A DNA stretch of 64,000 nt from Chinchilla lanigera (Eukaryota; Chordata; Mammalia; Rodentia; Chinchillidae), in the NCBI RefSeq assembly GCF_000276665.1, contig NW_004955423.1:6279458-6343457 (forward strand). The letters run 5' to 3'. The notes below the pieces were generated by a model that had not been told where the DNA came from, searched no databases, and saw only the letters and a list, made by a program, of their open reading frames with translations. Numbering within the stretch: the stretch's first letter is position 1; the number at the start of each line of letters is the position of its first letter. Positions 9,697-20,149 of this stretch are shown one piece after another. The position numbers and the translations under genes are program-made.

Positions 9697-12038
9697 ATAA
9701 ACTCATTCTCAAGCAGGGTACCAATTTACCCTGAACAATAAAAGCAAACAGGTGGGTTTTCAAACCTGAGAAGATTTTCAAAATTGCTGCTTCCCCTGGG
9801 ACCTTGATGTTCTCAGAGGAGACCAAGGCATGTTGCTATAACCTCATTCAGATGCCTCAGTAAACCAACTCATTCCATAAAAAATCCTTGCTTTGCTAAT
9901 GTCTCTGAACTACACCCTCATTCACCAGTGTCTTCAACCCTGACAGGAGAAATCAAAAGAAGAGGGGTGAGGGATGAGTATCGAATGCTTTTTTCAATTC
10001 ATAGTGAAATTCACTTTTGGATTCTTATTCTACCTTTGCTTCTGGGGATATTTGTGTGTCATCTCTGATAGAAATGGAAGGATGATGGAACTAGCATCTT
10101 TTCCTATGAACAGATTTTGGGAAATATGATCCTGGGGGCCTCTAATATGTTGCCAGAAATTGATGAAAATTGATATGTAAACTTCATGAAAGATATCATG
10201 GTATTCAGGATGGATTTGCAGAGCATGAGCTACATGGTTTTGAGTCACTGGAACAAGCACTAGTACTATGATGAGAAAATAGATTCATTGCTTATTAACC
10301 TTAATTTCTCTCACTAAGTTGCTCACACATGTGTCCTAACAGTGTGTGCACTTGCTTCTCTTCTCCTGGATACACTCAGTCTAGTAAAGGAGCTGGGATG
10401 TTGCACTGCAAACAGACAGATTGGTAGTGACACAAATGCATGCGAAAATACACAGACAAGGCTGCACTCTGTAGTAGGAGCCTCCCTGGTAATTCTCCCA
10501 TGTTCAGGAAATTGAGTTACCAGTTCACCTACACGCATACGGAGCCTGCTTCTCCTCACTGAGCTCTGCTTGGATGCCCCTGCTGTGCCTGGAGTGAGAG
10601 TTACCTGCTCCACCCCTGTCCAGCTCAGTCTGGTTGGGATCCTGGGTTGGGACATCTGAAAATGCATGCAGTCTTTTCTCTAGGAAAACAATTCACTAGA
10701 GAAAAGAGGAAGTGACAGTCTTACTGAGAAAGCTGACTTTTAAAAGTAAAATTTCCCTTTTGAATATCAGTGAATACAGAGGCTTACACAAAGGTGTAGA
10801 TGCAAAGGAAAGGTAGTCTGTGTGCCTTCCCTGTCTCAGCCCAGTGTAAGCTTACCAGCTTGTCAGACCACAGCTAAGGAGGAGAGGGCTGTGTGTGTGG
10901 TCAGACCTGGGAGCTATTCCTCGTCTTTAAGAATACAAACATGTTTTGTTTTCAAGTTTTAAAAAAATGGTGGGCACTTTTCCCTAATGTCCTAATAGGC
11001 TGCCTGCGGCACATAAGCTTGAACCTTGTTAAATGATAATTTGAGAAGGAAAATTGAGACTTTATTCTAATTTGATGGAGAAAGTATGCTGATCCCACTC
11101 CTTGCTGCCTTGTCTTAAAGTGGAAAAAAGATCTTTTCAAGGATGCTTGGAGGACCCTGGTAGATCGGAGCGACTGCCCAACATGAGATGTGGGAACACT
11201 TCTTCAACTGCTTGACTCTTTCTTCTGTGTCCCAAAATGCTGTCCCAGTACCCATTCCAAGGGCACCACACAATGACATTATTTCATTTCGGTTTCCTGG
11301 ACTTAGTCTCTCACCATCACACTCTATAATAAGTAAGCCCAAAGAGTCTGAGAAAAATGAGGATTCTATAGAAATTGCCTGCCCTTCCACTTACTCAGAA
11401 GCACCTTTCTGCTCTTCTCTTTTTATGCGGATTCAACATACTAGATAAAGAAATAAGATACTCCTTTACTTCACCTTTGGGACCAGATTTTTGCAAATTT
11501 GAACCAAAAGAGTTACTCAAATTCTTGCACCAAACTTGAAGCACAATTGCAGATGGAAGCAGTCCTTCCAAAGTCTCAGCTCCCACCTAACCTTCAGTGC
11601 AGTACTTCCAGAAAAATGATTTACTCTCCGTTTTCTAGCTGGTGCTCACCCAATGGGCGTGATCACTGGTTTGGATTTGCTTACACGGAACTGAGCCTCA
11701 GCCCCTTCCTTACTTGCCCCCTTTTACTATGGATTCAGGAAAAGCTCTGAATTTTCTCCTTCTTGTTCTCAGCTTCCCTTGGACCTGCCAGAGGGCTGCA
11801 GTTCTGTTCCTGGTGCATTCAAGTACGGCTTTCTGGAAAGTGGTTTTCTTTTTGAAAAATACAGCTGGCACCGACTTTCTTTCTTCTTGTCTCATGTCTG
11901 ATGATGCTTGGAGGTATGGGTGTTACCTAGGAAAAAAACACATGCCAAGGATACCAAAGTGGAAATGTGAAAGGGTCCTGCGTCCTTTACAACTGAGTTG
12001 AGTTGCAATAGCTTTGTGCAACTTATATGGTTGTGCTG

Positions 12039-12040
<2 letters not shown>
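9697..12040. other. Unassigned non-coding stretch
   Basis: Single-copy-looking DNA with short frames on both strands (longest 114 codons at 10323-10667, minus). None has recognisable domains, and several opposite-strand frames overlap each other. I see no clear interspersed repeat. Confidence 0.5.

Positions 12041-12042
<2 letters not shown>

Positions 12043-12086
<44 letters not shown>
12043..12086. repeat. (CA)n microsatellite
   Basis: An uninterrupted run of about 22 CA dinucleotides. Such long pure tracts are usually length-polymorphic. Confidence 0.98.
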
Positions 12087-12088
<2 letters not shown>

Positions 12089-12219
12089 CCACATACATTT
12101 ATATAGTCACCAGAAATTTCAGATAGTCTTTTTGGCAGGTTAATCTTTCCCTAAATAGAAAAAAATAATATAAAAACCAAGACCAAACTAAAACTCTTCC
12201 CCAACTCTCCTCACCCCTC

Positions 12220-12251
12220 AAAAAAAAAAAAAAAAAAAAAGAAAAGAAAAA
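12220..12251. repeat. A-rich low-complexity run
   Basis: About 21 consecutive A followed by GAAAAGAAAAAG. It could be the relic tail of an old retroposon, but no recognisable body lies upstream. The minus-strand frame here with a run of Phe is a translation of the tract. Confidence 0.9.
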
Positions 12252-12329
12252 GTCCCTCAAAAACCAAACCACTGAGTTCCAAGCCTTATGTAAGGGGGAC
12301 TTATTTAAGCGATTGATCATAGTGCCATA

Positions 12330-12460
12330 TTCTTATTTTTGCCATTTCACAGATGGGACAACTAAAGGTTGGAGACTGAGAGCAACTTTGCCAAGGTCAC
12401 AGGATAAGCTGCTAAAAGCTGGGGAACAGAGCCAAGAGCTCCATAATCCCAGGCGAGGCC
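12330..12460 (-). mobile_element. MIR SINE, antisense
   Basis: 'tttgccatttcacagatgggacaactaaagg', 'actttgccaaggtcacaggataagctgc', and 'ggggaacagagccaagag' form the standard antisense MIR series. Good match for an old element. Confidence 0.75.
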
Positions 12461-12929
12461 TTCTCTGCTCTGTCTCTCCCACTCAGTTGGGAAAATGTCA
12501 AAGGATTTATCAAAAATAGCCTGAAGCTAGATTAGGTATTTTAATACCCAAAGCACTTAATTACTAATACAGTTTAAGGTACATTAACCTAATTGGAAAC
12601 TTTCTGCATATGGCATAGGGTTTTTTTCACCCTGAAAAAATTAATAGTAGTCTTTTCAAAGTTTTTCACGAGTCTGCCTCATCTTTATGAGCTACTTTTG
12701 GTTTCCAAAGTTACAAAGAACAGCATTGCTGAGAGCTAAGTTAATGTTATTTTCTCAGAGAGGAGCGAATAAAATACAAAAATAATAAAATAATGAGAGG
12801 AAAAGAAAAGATAAATTTTTACGGGATAATTGCACACCTCACTACTTAGCATGCCAGGCAGCTGGCACGATGCCATCAGCAGCACCCAGGGGTCATTCTT
12901 GGCTGCTACTTCTCCCTTGCATCCCACAG

Positions 12930-13615
12930 TCAATCAGCGCCACATCCTGTTACATCTAACACTTCCTGCCATCTTCACATTCTCCTCAGGATTACTGCAA
13001 TGGCCATCTAGCCAGTCTCTTGTCCGGTTCCAATCTGTTCCATGTGCTGCAGTTGGAGAGACCTTTATAAAATGCAAATCAGATCTGTCAGTCTCCACTT
13101 AAAACCCTTCAGCGTCTCCCCGTGGCCCTCAGCATAGAGTCCACGCTCCTTGAAAGGGCTTCAAATACCCTTCATTACTGCTCTATGTCTAGTCCTTCAG
13201 TCTGACACTTGACGCGCCCGCCATATTGAACTACTTCCAATTCCCCAGACTGGCTCTCCTTTCCCTACATTCTAAGCCTCTGCTGACATTTCTGGGAAGT
13301 CCTTTTTCCTTCTTCTTTCTCTTCCTGCCACAAATTCTCAAGTCAGCTCCTTGATATCTTCCACTTTCCGAGTAGCATTTCCTCTGAAGTCCTGTTCTGA
13401 CCATCTCCTCCTCAGAGTACTGTAAGTGCTTCTCTCAGGTGTCCCAGTTTAGCATCAAACGTCCTAAGACAATGGGTCAATTGCTTATACATCTGTCCTC
13501 CCAGGGGCACCCTGATTGCGGGGAAAGTATTTTGTTCACTTTTGCATCATCATTACTCAACACTGTGATACTTACAGAATAGATATTTGGTAAAACAATT
13601 GTTGAATGAATGAAA
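12930..13615 (+). mobile_element. L2 LINE 3' portion, sense
   Basis: L2 is an ancient CR1-clade LINE, inactive in placental mammals. This copy keeps a long collinear 3' portion: 'aaatgcaaatcagatctgtc', 'cacttaaaacccttcagcgtctccc', 'cagcatagagtccacgctcc', 'ggaagtcctttttcc', and the terminal 'attgttgaatgaatgaaag' near 13600. Nearly 700 bp of recognisable L2 is longer than most fragments in this window. The coding potential of the reverse transcriptase end is destroyed. Confidence 0.85.
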
Positions 13616-13619
13616 GAAC

Positions 13620-14745
13620 AAGCAAACAGACCTGGTTTTAAGAACTATGCAAAAGATTCACAGGTGGAGGGATGCACACAGTAAGAAGACAGGGGCCATG
13701 GCTGGGAAGAAGGATGACTTTAAAGCCCACGAAGTCCGAAGGAGCTTCCTTCACCCTGGCACTTGGCAAGGAAAGCACAGATCTGGCATTTTAAACTTGG
13801 GTCTCAGGTTGCCCTCAGTTAGCAAAATCCAAATTAAAGGACCTGGCAGAGCTAGAAGGTGCCTATGCTGTGTGAGAAGGAATGTGTGCAGGACGTTCTG
13901 CAAGATCCTTACAAGCCATGTGGTACACGTGGAAAAGGTTTTTTAGTATCCTACCTAATTGCGCATGCAGACTTTTGAGCTCTCCTCTCTCCTTACCCTC
14001 TTCCCCTCCTCTCCATCATTCCTCTCTGTTAATGTCATTTCCTCTGATGATTTTAGACCAGAGTTACCTCCAGAAACCTACTTCTCCTTTATAAGCCAGA
14101 TAACTTCATAAATTATCCACACACAGATAACCTGTGGAAGCCGAAGCTGACATTTCATACTAGAACATTATGTATGAAGAAGCGCTAAGTGGGCAGCGGA
14201 TGGCATTTCTCTGCACTCTCTCCTAATGTACCTTGTTACTTCTAAGTAACAAAGTAGTTTGCACAGTCTGTACTGCTGCTTGCCTTCAGAGCCAGCACTA
14301 TCTTAAATGTAAAAGGGAGTCCTGGGTGGAAATGCCACGCCCTTAGGACCTTCAGGGTCTGTGCTCTTCCAAAGCCCACACAGCCCAGGAAGCTCCCTTT
14401 CTTTCTGACCATGTCTTCAGGGGTGGGAGCTTGTGGGCCTGGTAGGCTTGAAAGTCACAGTTCTGAGAGGGTGACCTCAATGTCAGGAAAGCTGTGCATG
14501 GGCTTCCAAAGAATCAAGCTGTCTCTGAGAGAGCCATTACCTGAAACCCCAGAGGATCTCAGCATACAGAGGACTCCATGTTAGAGGAGGCTGTATGTGT
14601 TTGGTATAATCAACTTCACTGCCTGTTTCAAAAATCCACAGTGGTTCTTGGTTTAAATTATTATCACCAAGTTGGGACAAGAATTGGGATGTAGGGATGT
14701 GGTCTCAAGTTTTACAAAAGATATAAATTATTAGAAAAATTTAGA
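13620..14745. other. Unassigned non-coding stretch
   Basis: No recognisable repeat or gene. A 99-codon frame at 13647-13946 (+) and a 70-codon frame overlapping its end in another phase have no known motif. Confidence 0.5.
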
Positions 14746-14749
14746 AGTG

Positions 14750-14773
14750 TTTTTTTTAAAAAAAAAAAAAAAC
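14750..14773. repeat. Abutting T-run and A-run
   Basis: Eight T directly followed by about 16 A. This is a self-complementary simple sequence and could be a small cruciform or a slippage hotspot. Confidence 0.9.
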
Positions 14774-15017
14774 AGTGGAAGGAGTAGCTGCAGGGGTACA
14801 CAAAGCCTTCCTGCCTAGAATTTGGTGAAGTTCGGCACTCAGTCACTCAACACCCATTTATGGTTAGTTCACTATATGCAGAAGGTAACACTCTGTGCTG
14901 TATAGGCTGCAAAGCAATGAACAGGGAGCTTTCCTCATACTGCTGGTGATAAGAAATTTATCAAAAAGTTCAAATGAAGTAAAAAAATGCACAAGTGAAA
15001 CAAATGCAAAGAGAGTC

Positions 15018-15036
15018 AAAAAAAAGGGGGGGGGGG
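15018..15036. repeat. A8-G11 mononucleotide tract
   Basis: A run of A is followed by eleven consecutive G. Runs of this kind are prone to replication slippage and sequencing error, so the exact length in the assembly is uncertain. Confidence 0.93.
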
Positions 15037-15253
15037 AATGACTGCTACCCACAATTACCTGAAAGTCCTTCTGGAACCCTAGCTAGGGATCAAACTTTGC
15101 ACAAGTGATTGGGTAACCACTGTGACTCAACTCCCACCTCACTCCCTACCCTCCTCACATTTAGACCAAGGTTTAATCTGCTGTTTTTGAAAAATCCTAT
15201 GTCAGATACTAAAAAAAGTGGAAACAATGGCCAATGTTTAGTAACTTCTTTAA

Positions 15254-15645
15254 TGTTGTGGTTTATATTTAAAATGATGCCCAAAGCTTCATGTGTTCAG
15301 AGGTGGGGCTTTCAGAAGGGAGTTGGATTTGGGAAAAAATAAACTCAGCAGTGGATTAATCTATTGATGAGTTCACAGCTGAGTGTGGTGTTAGGAGGTA
15401 GGACCCAATTTAAAGGGGTGCCTTTGAAAAGAATAGATCTCTTTTGGGCTCTTTCTGTACTCTTTGCTGCTTGGATGCTAGCAATTGAAGTTTTTCTTCC
15501 CAAAGCCCTTCCATGATGCCATTTTCACCTTGGAATCAGCCAACCACAGACTGAATTCTCTAAAACCATGAACCATAATACACCTCTCCTCCTTTAAGTT
15601 TTATGTCAGACATTTGGTTACAGTAACAAAAATCTGATTAATACA
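15254..15645 (+). mobile_element. MaLR-type solo LTR, sense (MST/MLT1-like)
   Basis: The sequence follows the MaLR LTR order: a TG start ('tgttgtggtttatattt'), 'gcccaaagcttcatgtgttc', 'taggaggtaggaccc', a 'gccattttcacc' block, 'aaaccatgaacc', then 'ggttacagtaacaaaaatct' with an end near 'gattaataca'. MaLRs are non-autonomous ERVL-related retrotransposons and most copies are solo LTRs. CTTTAA occurs directly before it (15248-15253) and again at 15651-15656, which may be a relic of the target duplication if the end is slightly longer. No internal region is present. Confidence 0.7.
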
Positions 15646-15796
15646 ATGGCCTTTAAAGTTTTGCATACTATATCATTTTTATTTGTCAATAGGACTTAAT
15701 CACTCCCATCTAAAGAAGTTCCAGGTCTCTTTCATATGACACTTTTCATTTTCCTTTAAAATTAATTTGCAAATGATTCCAGGTATGTTGAGGCAT

Positions 15797-15880
15797 GAAA
15801 GAATAGAGAAGGAAAAGAGAAGGGAGGAGAAGAGAGGGGAAAAGAGGAAAGAGGGGAGGAGAGGAGAGGAGAGAGGAGAA
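15797..15880. repeat. Homopurine (GA)-rich tract
   Basis: About 84 bases made almost only of A and G, with GGAGA/GAGGA-type units and partial mirror symmetry. Mirror-symmetric homopurine tracts can form triplex (H-DNA). No retroposon body adjoins it. Confidence 0.9.
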
Positions 15881-16244
15881 CTGGGGATTACAACTCAGCT
15901 TTTTATTGCTATGATTTTAACTCTATGTATAGGGATATAAGGTATCAGAATTAGGGAATGACTGCTGTTTGGCATTCTACTATGAATTGGTTTTCATCTA
16001 AGACTAGGTTGGTAGGATTCCTATGGGTTGTTTTTTCTACAGCCTACACCCATGAGTGCGTAGATCTACATACACACAATCTTGACCTAGAGATGGGTAC
16101 TGAGCTATCATTGATGGCAAAACAGCCTTATTAGTGAGCATTGTGATGGAAACTAAACAGAAGCTAGCAGGACCTATTGTTGACGGGAATTCTCTTCGTT
16201 GTTCTTCACCTACATAATGATTTTATTTCTTCTCCTTCAAAATG

Positions 16245-16345
16245 GCGGTCTCAGTGGTGCCTGCCTCATAACATACTTGAGTTAATATATGAAAAGCGCT
16301 GAGAACAAAGCTTCGTACATCATGAGTGCTATACAGGTGTAAACC
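16245..16345 (+). mobile_element. MIR SINE 3' fragment, sense
   Basis: 'gcctgcctcataac', 'gagttaatatatgaaaagcgctgagaac', then 'tacatcatgagtgctataca' follows the MIR 3' half ('cctacctcatagg', 'gttaatacatgtaaagcgcttagaac', 'gcacatagtaagcgctcaata'). Confidence 0.65.
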
Positions 16346-16671
16346 AAAAGCCTAGTACGCGGTACGTCTCTCTCATATGTCTTGTCAAAAAGTTCTCTTC
16401 TTAATTACTGCTCTGAAGCTCCCTCATCCCCCTAAAGTAGCAGTAGCTCACCATTCTTTCAATGAGCAGCTTCTGGGGAGTGTTGGTTTCCCATCCATAC
16501 CTCCATGTGTTTTTAGAAACCTTTTAGGGAATACTTAAATTGAGGCAGATATAACCCACGTCAAGCCTGGGTACCAGCTCCCTTACACACACCTGAAACT
16601 GGGCTAACGCTTGAATAAGTTCAGCTTACAAAAGTGTAAAGATGCCAGCTCTTTCCCTAAATTCAATAGAC

Positions 16672-16916
16672 CAGAGTGTTGCAAACTTTTTTTGATAGTA
16701 AACTACAGTAAGAAAAATGTCTCTTCTTGTGATCCAGGACATAGGTACATATGTTTATGGTTGAGGTGAAAGCTTCCTAAAGCAATACCTGACTATATAC
16801 AACACATTCAGACACTTTTTCTTTCTCCTAGTTCATTTTTAAAAATAGGGCTTATGACCATTAAATTGATTTCATAGCCTACCAATGGGTCGTGATCTGC
16901 AGTTTGACAAACACCC
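16672..16916 (+). mobile_element. MER58-like non-autonomous hAT-Charlie DNA transposon
   Basis: About 245 bp, nearly full length for this kind of element. It opens CAGAGTGTTGCAAAC and closes GTTTGACAAACACCC, an imperfect terminal inverted repeat. Internal blocks match the family as I remember it: 'tttttttgatagtaaactacagtaag', 'tgatccaggac', 'gaccattaaattgatttcatag', 'ccaatgggtcgtgatctgc'. hAT elements move by cut-and-paste and leave 8-bp duplications. The flanks here are too decayed to show one clearly. No transposase frame is present. Confidence 0.72.
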
Positions 16917-17563
16917 AGTCAGACCAAAGGTAACTTTAGGAATGGGCTAATAATAAGAAATGGGCTCCTATAAAAGACTCTAAAAGTTCTTTAATGGAAG
17001 AAAGATGACTATTGATTTGGGACTGTGTACCCATGTTTCATTCTCCTTGAGAATTTAAATTGCAAAGATAAATTCTCAGCTTCAGGTGTGTTTTTAAAAA
17101 TGCCCTTGCCTCATAAAACAGAAATTCCAATAATGACATGTGGGGCAGCACTCCGGGACGGATAGTTTTCTCTAGAACAAGTAATTACACTGTGGATTAT
17201 CCAACTGAACTCCAAACGGGCACAACCAGGTAATAGACTATGGTGGAAACAGAGATATCCATTGCTTTTCCTTGGCTCTGTTCCTGATTTTCGAAAATCA
17301 TTTAAACTCACTGGCATTCGTAATTTGGGATAACCGATACAGAAATTCAAGTTCGAGGTCTCATTTCTACCAGACAAGTTGCCACAGCACTCTGGTTTCC
17401 TATATACAAATATCAGTGAAAAATTACTTTTCCAAAGTACTTGACAATTTATGAAGTGTTTTAATGCAAATTATCTCAACCTCATGCATTTCATGCATTT
17501 TTTTGACCCTATTGTCACTGAAGACTTAACTGTTTTGATTTTCATCATAAGAAGGATCATTTT

Positions 17564-17639
17564 GAAATACTGTTGTTGAAATTAATGTTGTTGAAAATAC
17601 TGTTTCTGAAACTACTGTTGTTTGAAATAATGTTGTTGG
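17564..17639. repeat. Short degenerate tandem repeat, about five 14-16 bp units
   Basis: Five successive units of the pattern GAAATACTGTTGTT start at 17564, 17578, 17593, 17608 and 17624, each with one to four changes and small length differences. This is a minisatellite-like expansion in otherwise ordinary DNA, with no gene frame running through it. Confidence 0.8.
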
Positions 17640-17814
17640 TTAATAATAAAATGTAGCACAATGGGGACAGAGCACTAGATTTGGCTTCAAAGATATGAGT
17701 TAAGATCCATAGTGTGTTAATTACCAGGTGTGCCCCATTGAGAATGTCTCCTACTCTCTAGTCTCATGTGAAATTTTGTAAGTGGAAAGACATAGATATT
17801 CTCAGAAGCAAACA

Positions 17815-17945
17815 CTGATGCAGTGGAAGTAACATGACCTAGAGGTCAGACAGAAGTGGATTCAAATTCCAGTTTTGGCACAAACTCTCTGCATTTTATA
17901 ATTTCTTCATCTGTAAAATAGGGATTACAACAAACTATCACTGGC
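17815..17945 (+). mobile_element. MIR SINE, sense
   Basis: 'gcagtggaagtaacatgacctagaggtcagac', 'agtggattcaaattccagttttggcac', and 'ttcttcatctgtaaaatagggatta' give the full 5' and core order of MIR. This is among the best preserved MIR copies in the window. Confidence 0.8.
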
Positions 17946-18029
17946 CAATTAAAATGTCCTCCTAATTGATATACTGTATCTGCTTCCAACTACCTTTAAT
18001 TTATTTTTATGGTGCCAACTTTATAAAGT

Positions 18030-18200
18030 AAATCTATGTCACTTTCCTACTTGAAAAATCTTTCATAATGTCTCGCTGCATTTGAGATAGACTGAAACGT
18101 TTGGCTTTGGCTTTGCCTATAAGGCCCTGCAAGACCTAGTCCCTCTCATCTCTCCAGCCTCACTTTGTACCACTCTTTCTTCATTGCAAACATTTAGCCA
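18030..18200 (+). mobile_element. L2 LINE fragment, sense
   Basis: 'gtcactttcctacttgaaaaatctttcataatgtc', 'tgcctataaggccctgcaagacctagtccc', and 'tctctccagcctcactttgtaccactc' correspond to the L2 3' region upstream of its terminal tail. Confidence 0.8.
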
Positions 18201-19685
18201 ATACTGGTTTGGGTTTAAATAAATAAATAATAAGTGTCAGTCAAGAACACAGTAAAAAATACAGGGTAAAAACTAAAAGAGTGTTGGTATTGCTATCTAG
18301 GATTCAGTGTAAAGATTCACATATTCATCTGAACCCTTAACCAAGAGACTGGAGTGGAGACGCATATGTGACATGGCTCTGGATCTGGTGAAATTTGTGC
18401 ATGCTCTATTGAATATTCTTACCTGGCCATCAACTCCTTGCCACACTGGGGACTTGACTTCTCAAGCACAAGATGCCATTTGGCAGCCAGAGAGGAAGGA
18501 GTTAAAGAAACGATGTTTATGGCACAGCTGGGACCCATTAACAATTAAATTCTTGGGCAGAAATCCAGCAGGAAGCTGAAGAGGAGCTGAAGAGGCTCAA
18601 TGGCCTCTAGAAAGCAAAAACTTGAATCACAAATGAATGAGCCGCCTTTACTATGAACTTTCTGAGGAAACCCAAATTGCTCAACTAAGAATGAGTAGCA
18701 GTTATTAGTGAAGAGCCTATACCATGCCTTGCTATAAATCAGGCTTCTTAATAAGGGAGACAGTGAGAAAGTAACTTCTAAAACTACTTTTAACACTACA
18801 TAAGTAGGGGATTGGTGCAGACCAGATTTAAAAACCTTACTGAATGAGGCAATATAAAGTACCCTAATACCTTCAGCCACTTGCCATGCAGCTGGGTTTA
18901 CTTTTAATGACAGAAGTTTCATTTGGGAGAAATACTAGTAAATACAGTACTTCAGAGTGATGCCATGGAAGACAGTTTCAGGGTCTCATGATTTTCCTTT
19001 ATTTTCTCTGCTCCCCTCACTTTATGATCTCTTGTTTCTGTTGTTCCCTTTCTACTCTACCAGAATCCACAGTAAACATTGATGGTTTCCTAATATCTTA
19101 TCATAGAACTCAATTTACTACTATTCTATGTTGGTATTTACTAGTAACCTCAGAGACTTTCTGGAAAATTCTAACCAATCCTTATTTCTCCCACACCTAT
19201 AAGTTCTTATATGTTTATTCCACCTCTGTCAACCACACAGAACAAATTGGTCACATTCAGTTTGGTGTTTTACGCTGTCTTTGTGTCATTCCATTGCCTG
19301 ATGTGTAAAGAATTGCCTTTACTAAAGATTACAAGGCACTTGATTCAAGAATATGCATCAGAATTAATTTTTATCTTCCATATTGTTTTACATAGAGCTA
19401 TTTACACAACAGACCCTTGAAGGCCTGTTAAACCCTTTCAGAACTGACCTGAGCAGTTCAATAACAAAATTGTGTGGTCTGCTTTAGAAGGTAATAAGCA
19501 GAAAAGGTACAAAACAGCATGTTGATATAGGTGGCCTGGCAAGAAGTCTTCTCTGAATAGAACCCTCAAGCCCCACATGTAATAAAAAAGTCAAATGTAA
19601 GAGTACACACCCAACATAACTTCTACTGTTTTCCTAAGACTTAACATAAAAGGTGTGGGCAAGTGAGAACCACTTTCTTACTTGA
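18200..19685. other. Unassigned non-coding stretch
   Basis: No clear repeats or genes. Frames of 125 codons (18545-18922, minus) and 106 codons (18988-19308, plus) have no recognisable domains. The second is rich in Phe/Tyr/Ser as expected for AT-rich chance frames. Confidence 0.5.
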
Positions 19686-19689
19686 TGAC

Positions 19690-19760
19690 AATCGCTACTG
19701 GTTAGCACAAGACCTAGCACACTCAAGCAGATGTGTTGAATGAGTAGATGAAATGATCAA
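19690..19760 (+). mobile_element. L2-type 3' tail fragment
   Basis: 'agcacaagacctagcacac' with 'gtgttgaatgagtagatgaa' resembles the L2 terminal segment ('cctagcacagtgcctggcac', 'tgttgaatgaatga'). Only the terminus is recognisable. Confidence 0.5.
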
Positions 19761-19795
19761 AGATCAATGATCATAATAATAATTGGCTAGATTAT

Positions 19796-19814
19796 CCTGG
19801 GAAAGTTTCCCAGG
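19796..19814. other. Perfect 9+9 bp inverted repeat with one-base centre
   Basis: CCTGGGAAA and TTTCCCAGG flank a single G. The core GGGAAAGTTTCCC is fully symmetric. It could be a dimeric transcription-factor site, but no protein assignment can be made from sequence alone. Confidence 0.9.
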
Positions 19815-20149
19815 TAAATGGGCCAGGATATTAACGTAATGATGAAAAAGGAAATAGTCAAATGAGTGAGTCTTTCAGGTGAAAGTTATGGCATAAGAAA
19901 TCTTGGGAAAGAAAAGGTAAGATAATTTTTCAAGAGGGAATTTCAAGTAAGGAATGGTGAGGTAAGGATAATCATGAGTCACAAAGAGTTTGAACATTGG
20001 GGTAGTAGAGATAAAATGTGTTTGTAGCAGAGAATAATTTAAATTGTTAGGCACAGAAGTTTGAGAGGCCATTATCCAGTTGCAGCAGCTAGGTGAAACA
20101 AACTCAAAGTCAGGCAGATATGAAAAGAGGGTCTTGTTTACCCTCATAT

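Noticed and set aside
9403..9741. 112-codon frame on the plus strand
   Set aside because: Its central part is an antisense ID SINE with a target duplication, so the frame is a by-product of the insertion.
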